A stretch of DNA of 26,458 nt from Hyphomicrobiales bacterium (GTDB lineage Bacteria > Pseudomonadota > Alphaproteobacteria > Rhizobiales > HXMU1428-3): assembly GCA_021775385.1 (NCBI GenBank), contig JAJFHW010000030.1:1-26458 (forward strand), written 5' to 3'. Shown here one piece after another: positions 25,987 through 26,458 of this stretch. The notes under the pieces were generated by a model, which did no database searches, was not told where the DNA came from, and was given only the letters and a program-made list of their open reading frames with translations. Made by a program: the position numbers and the translations under genes. Within the stretch, counting starts at the first letter, position 1, and each line of letters opens with the position of its first letter.

Positions 25987-26458
25987 TTAGACCCCAAAAC
26001 TCTTGACCAAACTTCCCGCCACCATGTGCCAACCGTCTACGAGGACGAAGAAGATGAGTTTGAAGGGCAGTGAGATCATCACTGGTGGTAGCATCATCAT
26101 ACCCATGGACATCAGAACTGAGGCGATGACCATGTCGATCACCACGAAGGGTACGAAGATTAAGAAGCCGATTTCAAAGGCGCGGCGAAGTTCTGAAATC
26201 ATGAAGGCTGGTATTAGTACCTGAAGGCTGATGTCTTCGGGTGTTTCTGGTCGCGTTTTTCCGGATAAATCCTGAAAAAGAGTTAGATCTTTTTCTCTCA
26301 CATGTTGGCGCATGAATATATGAAACGGGAGAGAAGCTTTGGTGAAGGCTTCGTCTAGTTTAATTTCTTCTGCAATCAGTGGTTTGATCGCGTCTTCATA
26401 TGCTTTTTCAAAAACGGGTGCCATGATGAAAGCGGTTAAGAACATGGCAAGTGAAATG
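25987..26458 (-). CDS. fliP: Flagellar biosynthesis protein FliP, 5' part outside window
   Basis: FliP is a core membrane protein of the flagellar type III export gate, forming the FliP/FliQ/FliR channel through which flagellar parts are secreted. Only the last ~157 residues are in the window; the frame stays open to the right edge (ISLAMFLTAFIMAP before the first internal Met). Family motifs seen: AFIMAPVFEKAYEDAI, FMRQHVREKDL, the PEDISLQVLIPAFMISELRRAFEIGFLIF stretch (in parts), FVVIDMVIASVLMSMGMMMLPPV and ISLPFKLIFFVLVDGW, with two or more membrane segments. The stop codon is intact. It implies a flagellar cluster to the right and a motile organism. Confidence 0.95.
   Translation of the reverse strand, partial: ISLAMFLTAFIMAPVFEKAYEDAIKPLIAEEIKLDEAFTKASLPFHIFMRQHVREKDLTLFQDLSGKTRPETPEDISLQVLIPAFMISELRRAFEIGFLIFVPFVVIDMVIASVLMSMGMMMLPPVMISLPFKLIFFVLVDGWHMVAGSLVKSFGV

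Overview
The window looks like chromosomal backbone of a flagellated, AT-rich alphaproteobacterium, most likely of the Hyphomicrobiales (Rhizobiales). This is inferred from gene content and order: a complex I NDUFA12-like subunit beside a DUF2155 protein, aat, accC-accB, aroQ, a DsbA-like protein and an M48 protease, then a class I aminotransferase, RNase E with an acidic insert in its S1 domain, an AMIN-domain amidase, PBP1A and prfB. No phage, integrase, transposase or CRISPR array is visible.

Layout. 1-595: partial, unrecognised gene (-). 775-890: GC-rich multi-hairpin repeat, copy A. 968-4735: terminator and nrdJ (-), the B12-dependent ribonucleotide reductase, with a 13-bp inverted repeat in its leader. 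4736-5757: long AT-rich spacer. 5758-6876: NDUFA12-like protein and DUF2155 protein (+). 6768-12558: a minus-strand run aat, accC, accB, aroQ, DsbA-like, M48 protease; the 3' ends of aat and the DUF2155 gene overlap by 109 bp. 13205-14374: aminotransferase (+), facing rne (-) across a shared terminator. 17334-19040: 1.7-kb AT-rich divergent spacer between rne and the amidase. 19041-24847: amidase, mrcA and prfB (+), prfB carrying a classical programmed +1 frameshift. 24872-24980: copy B of the repeat. 25035-25373: small unrecognised gene. 25462-25881: small membrane protein (-). 25987-26458: 3' part of fliP (-).

Functionally the genes are housekeeping: DNA precursor synthesis (nrdJ), respiration (NDUFA12-like), fatty acid synthesis (accB-accC), the shikimate pathway (aroQ), protein turnover and envelope quality control (aat, DsbA-like, M48 protease), RNA processing (rne), cell wall synthesis and splitting (mrcA, amidase), translation termination (prfB) and motility (fliP).

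The least explained element is the pair of ~110-bp GC-rich repeats at 775-890 and 24872-24980. Both copies share their flanks, a first stem and a GAAGT-looped last hairpin, while the paired bases of the later stems change together. That pattern points to selection on folded structure and to a dispersed family of intergenic elements. Other signals are a three-unit 22-bp tandem array upstream of mrcA, the inverted repeat in the nrdJ leader, an 18-bp tandem duplication in the rne/amidase spacer, and the aat/DUF2155 overlap. Start sites were refined with Shine-Dalgarno matches for nrdJ, the aminotransferase and the DUF2155 gene, and by family comparison for accB.
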